Shown: positions 6,530 through 9,950 of the stretch, one piece after another
How positions within the stretch are numbered: position 1 is the stretch's first letter
Layout: each line of letters opens with the position of its first letter
DNA from: Actinomycetota bacterium
GTDB lineage: Bacteria; Actinomycetota; Thermoleophilia; Gaiellales; Gaiellaceae
Assembly (NCBI GenBank): GCA_013812465.1
Contig: JACCTK010000341.1
Location: forward strand, 1 to 9,950
Direction of reading: 5' to 3'
DNA length: 9,950 bases
Program-made: the position numbers and the translations under genes
Notes under the pieces: model-generated
Databases searched by the model: none
Told to the model about the DNA's origin: nothing
Seen by the model: only the letters and a program-made list of their open reading frames with translations

Positions 6530-7801
6530 GTGCTCTTCTCTCGCAACGGTCACAGCGACTCCATGACTTTGGAAGGCCGCGTGCTCGCTCCGGCGCAGGG
6601 CATCGACGAGTGTCTTCGCATCACCGTCACGGACGGGGTCGTCAGCGGAATCGAGCCGACGGGAGCGAGCCGCCTCGTGATCGCGCCCGCCTTCGTCGAT
6701 CCCCATGTCCACCTCCGCACACCCGGTCGCGAGGACGAGGAGACCCTCCGCTCGGGCTCCGAGGCGGCGGCGGCCGGCGGGTACTGCGCGATCCTCGCGA
6801 TGCCGAACACGGAGCCGGTTATCGACTCGGCGGCCGTCCTCGGCGCGCTGATCCAGCGCGCGCGCGCGGAAGCCGTAGTGCCGATCGGTTTCATGGCGGC
6901 GATCAGCAAAGGCCAGAGTGGGGAGGAGCTGAGCGGGATGGCGGAGCTCGCCTCGGCCGGCGCGGCCGCGTTCACCGACGACGGCAGGCCGGTCGCGTCC
7001 GCGGGCCTCATGCGCCGCGCGCTCCAGTACAGCGCGCTTTCCGGGCGTCCGCTCGCGCTTCACTGCGAGGAGCCAACGCTCTCCCGCGGCGGCCACGCGC
7101 ACGAGGGCCGGGTCTCGGCCGAGATCGGCCTCGGCCCGTATCCCTCGACTGCCGAGAGCCTCATGGTCGAGCGCGATCTCGCGCTCGCGGCAGCGGAAGA
7201 GCGCCCTTTGCACCTCATGCACCTCTCGGCGCGGGAGTCGGCCGACGCGTTGCGAAGGGCGCGACACGAGGGCGTTGGCGCGACCGCAGAGGTCACGCCG
7301 CACCACCTCTGCCTAACGGACGAGGCGGTGCGCTCGCTCGACCCGAACCTCAAGATGAATCCGCCACTGCGTTCGGAAAACGATCGCAGGGCGCTCATCG
7401 AGGCGCTCCGCGACGGCGTGATCACCGCGATCGCAACCGATCATGCTCCGCATGCGCGACACGAGAAGGATGTGCCCTTCGAAGACGCGCCGTTCGGCGT
7501 CATCGGCTTGGAGACAGCGTTCGCCGCGCTGCACACGTACCTCGTCCCGCCTGGCGAGCTCACGCTGGAGGTCCTCCTCGAGCGCATGTCGGCCGGGCCC
7601 GCACGGGCCTTCGGCATCCCCGAGCCCGTGGTCGAGGTGGGCGCGCGCGCGAATCTCGTCGCGCTCGATCTCGACGCGGAGTGGGAGGTGAGCGAGGACG
7701 GGTTCCGTTCCCTCTCGGCGAACTCGTGGCTCCTCGGCAAGACGCTGCGCGGGAGGGTCGTGCGCACGATCGCGGACGGGCGCGAGGTGTTCGTCGCATG
7801 A
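6530..7801 (+). CDS. pyrC: Dihydroorotase, class I
   Basis: PyrC reversibly cyclises N-carbamoyl-L-aspartate to L-dihydroorotate. The 423-residue protein is an amidohydrolase of the class I (B. subtilis/Aquifex) type. Its metal and substrate residues are visible: DPHVHLR (57-63), MPNTEP (91-96), FTDDGRPV (148-155, Asp ligand at 151), LALHCEE (175-181, H178), LHLMHLSA (227-234, H231), TPHHL (256-260), NLKMNPPLR (273-281) and ATDHAPH (302-308, D304). The C-terminal strands around ANLVALDLD (374-382) and the SANSWLLGKTLRGRV stretch (396-410) complete the split composite domain. GTG 6530 is used because it follows the pyrB stop with no gap and has GGAGG 8 bases upstream. Family members commonly pair physically with PyrB, which fits the gene order. 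The last four bases overlap carA as ATGA. Confidence 0.96.
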   Translation: MLFSRNGHSDSMTLEGRVLAPAQGIDECLRITVTDGVVSGIEPTGASRLVIAPAFVDPHVHLRTPGREDEETLRSGSEAAAAGGYCAILAMPNTEPVIDSAAVLGALIQRARAEAVVPIGFMAAISKGQSGEELSGMAELASAGAAAFTDDGRPVASAGLMRRALQYSALSGRPLALHCEEPTLSRGGHAHEGRVSAEIGLGPYPSTAESLMVERDLALAAAEERPLHLMHLSARESADALRRARHEGVGATAEVTPHHLCLTDEAVRSLDPNLKMNPPLRSENDRRALIEALRDGVITAIATDHAPHARHEKDVPFEDAPFGVIGLETAFAALHTYLVPPGELTLEVLLERMSAGPARAFGIPEPVVEVGARANLVALDLDAEWEVSEDGFRSLSANSWLLGKTLRGRVVRTIADGREVFVA

Positions 7802-8841
7802 CGACGGGCTACCTCCTGCTCGAGGACGGGACCGTCTTCCGCGGCCGCTCCGTCGGCGCGGACGGCGCCGCCTTCGGGGAGGCGGTCTTCACGACGGCGA
7901 TGACCGGCTACCAGGAGACGGTGACCGACCCGAGCTACGCGGAGCAACTCGTCTGCTTCACAGCCCCGATGGTCGGCAACTACGGCGTCGCCGACGAGCG
8001 AAACGAGTCCGATCGTCCGCACGCCAAAGCCGTCCTCATGCGACAGCTCGGCGGACAGGCGTGGGCGGAGTGGCTGACTCGATATGGCCTGGTGGCGCTC
8101 GTGGAGATCGACACGCGTGCGCTCGTGCTCTGCTTGCGGGACAGCGGCGCGATGCGGGCCGTCGCGGTCGCGAGCGAGGAGGATTTCTCCGTCGCCGAGG
8201 CGCTGGAGGCCGTTCGGGGGCAGCCGCTCATGGAGGGGCAGGCGCTGGTCGCCCAGGTCTCGACCCGCGAGCGGCATGTCTTCGCCGAGTCCGGCTCACC
8301 CCGAGTCGCCGTCATCGACTACGGGTCGAAGCGCTCGATCCTGCGCAGGCTTGTTGCGAGCGGCGCGGCAGTGACCGTCTTTCCTCACACGGCGCAACCC
8401 GACGAGCTCGAGGAGTTCGACGGCGTCGTGCTCTCGAACGGCCCCGGCGACCCCGAACCGCTACGCGCGGAGACCGATGCGGTGCGCGGGCTCCTCAGCA
8501 CGGTTCCGGTGCTCGGCATCTGCCTCGGCCATCAGCTGCTCGGGCTTGCAACTGGACACGAGACGTTCAAGCTCCCCTTCGGCCATCGCGGCGCCAACCA
8601 CCCCGTTCTCGAGCAGCGGACCGGCCGCGTGCTCGTGACGAGCCAGAACCACGGCTTCGCGGTTCGGTCGCCAGACGCCGACCAGGCGACACACGTCTCG
8701 CTCTACGATGGGACGGTCGAGGGCTTCGACTTCCCAGAGCTCCAGGCGCGCTCGGTGCAGTTCCATCCCGAGGCGGGGCCAGGTCCCCACGACGCCTGGC
8801 CGATTCTCGAGCGGTGGGTCGAGGAGCTTCGGCCCTGGTGA
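7798..8841 (+). CDS. carA: Carbamoyl-phosphate synthase small (glutaminase) subunit
   Basis: CarA hydrolyses glutamine and channels ammonia to CarB. The 347-residue chain begins [13 protein letters not shown] (4-16). Its N-terminal domain has [20 protein letters not shown] (31-50) and PMVGNYG (57-63). The C-terminal class I glutamine amidotransferase domain starts near RVAVIDYG (169-176) and contains LSNGPGDP (212-219), the nucleophile loop [12 protein letters not shown] (240-251, Cys 242), TSQNHGFAV (281-289) and [14 protein letters not shown] (320-333), with His 323 and Glu 325 completing the triad. Length is slightly below that of E. coli CarA. The start ATG 7798 overlaps the pyrC stop in ATGA; a GAGG stands 10 bases before it. 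The same frame stays open leftward across pyrC to about 6610, but only as a GC-driven shadow, so the real protein starts here. The enzyme feeds both pyrimidine and arginine synthesis; location suggests pyrimidine control. Confidence 0.96.
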   Translation: MTTGYLLLEDGTVFRGRSVGADGAAFGEAVFTTAMTGYQETVTDPSYAEQLVCFTAPMVGNYGVADERNESDRPHAKAVLMRQLGGQAWAEWLTRYGLVALVEIDTRALVLCLRDSGAMRAVAVASEEDFSVAEALEAVRGQPLMEGQALVAQVSTRERHVFAESGSPRVAVIDYGSKRSILRRLVASGAAVTVFPHTAQPDELEEFDGVVLSNGPGDPEPLRAETDAVRGLLSTVPVLGICLGHQLLGLATGHETFKLPFGHRGANHPVLEQRTGRVLVTSQNHGFAVRSPDADQATHVSLYDGTVEGFDFPELQARSVQFHPEAGPGPHDAWPILERWVEELRPW

Positions 8842-8845
8842 TCTG

Positions 8846-9950
<1,105 letters not shown>

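Noticed and set aside
6221..7306. 361-residue antisense open frame across pyrB and pyrC
   Set aside because: Typical antisense opening in GC-rich coding DNA; no recognisable motif and no ribosome site.
6610..7797. Open frame running into carA across nearly all of pyrC, looking like a 743-residue fusion
   Set aside because: The part before 7798 is Arg/Gly/Ala-rich low-information sequence in a shifted frame of pyrC, whose own frame carries all dihydroorotase motifs. Only the part from ATG 7798 is CarA.
7441..8277. 278-residue antisense open frame across pyrC and carA
   Set aside because: No motif, biased composition, and both sense genes are fully supported.

Overview
This GC-rich, gene-dense window encodes ordinary bacterial genes. 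The GC-rich codon usage, apparent leaderless starts and a pyrR-pyrB-pyrC-carA-carB operon suggest a high-GC actinobacterium, possibly of the Thermoleophilia type. That placement is inference; there is no rRNA or other phylogenetic marker here. I found no mobile element, CRISPR array, tRNA or rRNA, and no convincing undescribed system. The most informative non-coding signal is a PyrR-type RNA hairpin against the pyrR ribosome binding site.

Left part (1-2871). A SnoaL-like/NTF2-fold protein, cut by the left edge by at most about one base of its start codon if the edge falls inside an NTG, runs rightward. It converges on a leftward membrane-anchored HD-GYP protein, a probable cyclic-di-GMP phosphodiesterase with an extracytoplasmic sensor. 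The HD-GYP gene is divergent, across 54 bases, from rnz (ribonuclease Z, tRNA 3'-end maturation), which looks leaderless.

Middle part (2868-4959). A large leftward multi-pass membrane protein of the GT-C/GT39 glycosyltransferase type has a soluble C-terminal domain. Its stop codon overlaps the rnz stop codon in a shared CTAG. Its 5' end abuts the pyr promoter region, where -10-like hexamers on the two strands overlap symmetrically.

Right part (4908-9950). The de novo pyrimidine operon has essentially no spacers: pyrR (regulator), pyrB (aspartate carbamoyltransferase), pyrC (class I dihydroorotase), carA and carB (carbamoyl-phosphate synthetase subunits; carB is cut by the right edge after 368 codons). 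CarA and CarB make carbamoyl phosphate from glutamine, bicarbonate and ATP, PyrB condenses it with aspartate, and PyrC closes the ring to dihydroorotate. PyrR probably senses UMP/UTP against PRPP and represses translation by binding the 4931-4948 hairpin next to its own Shine-Dalgarno, the mode described for mycobacterial PyrR. Later steps (pyrD, pyrF, pyrE) are not in the window and may follow carB.
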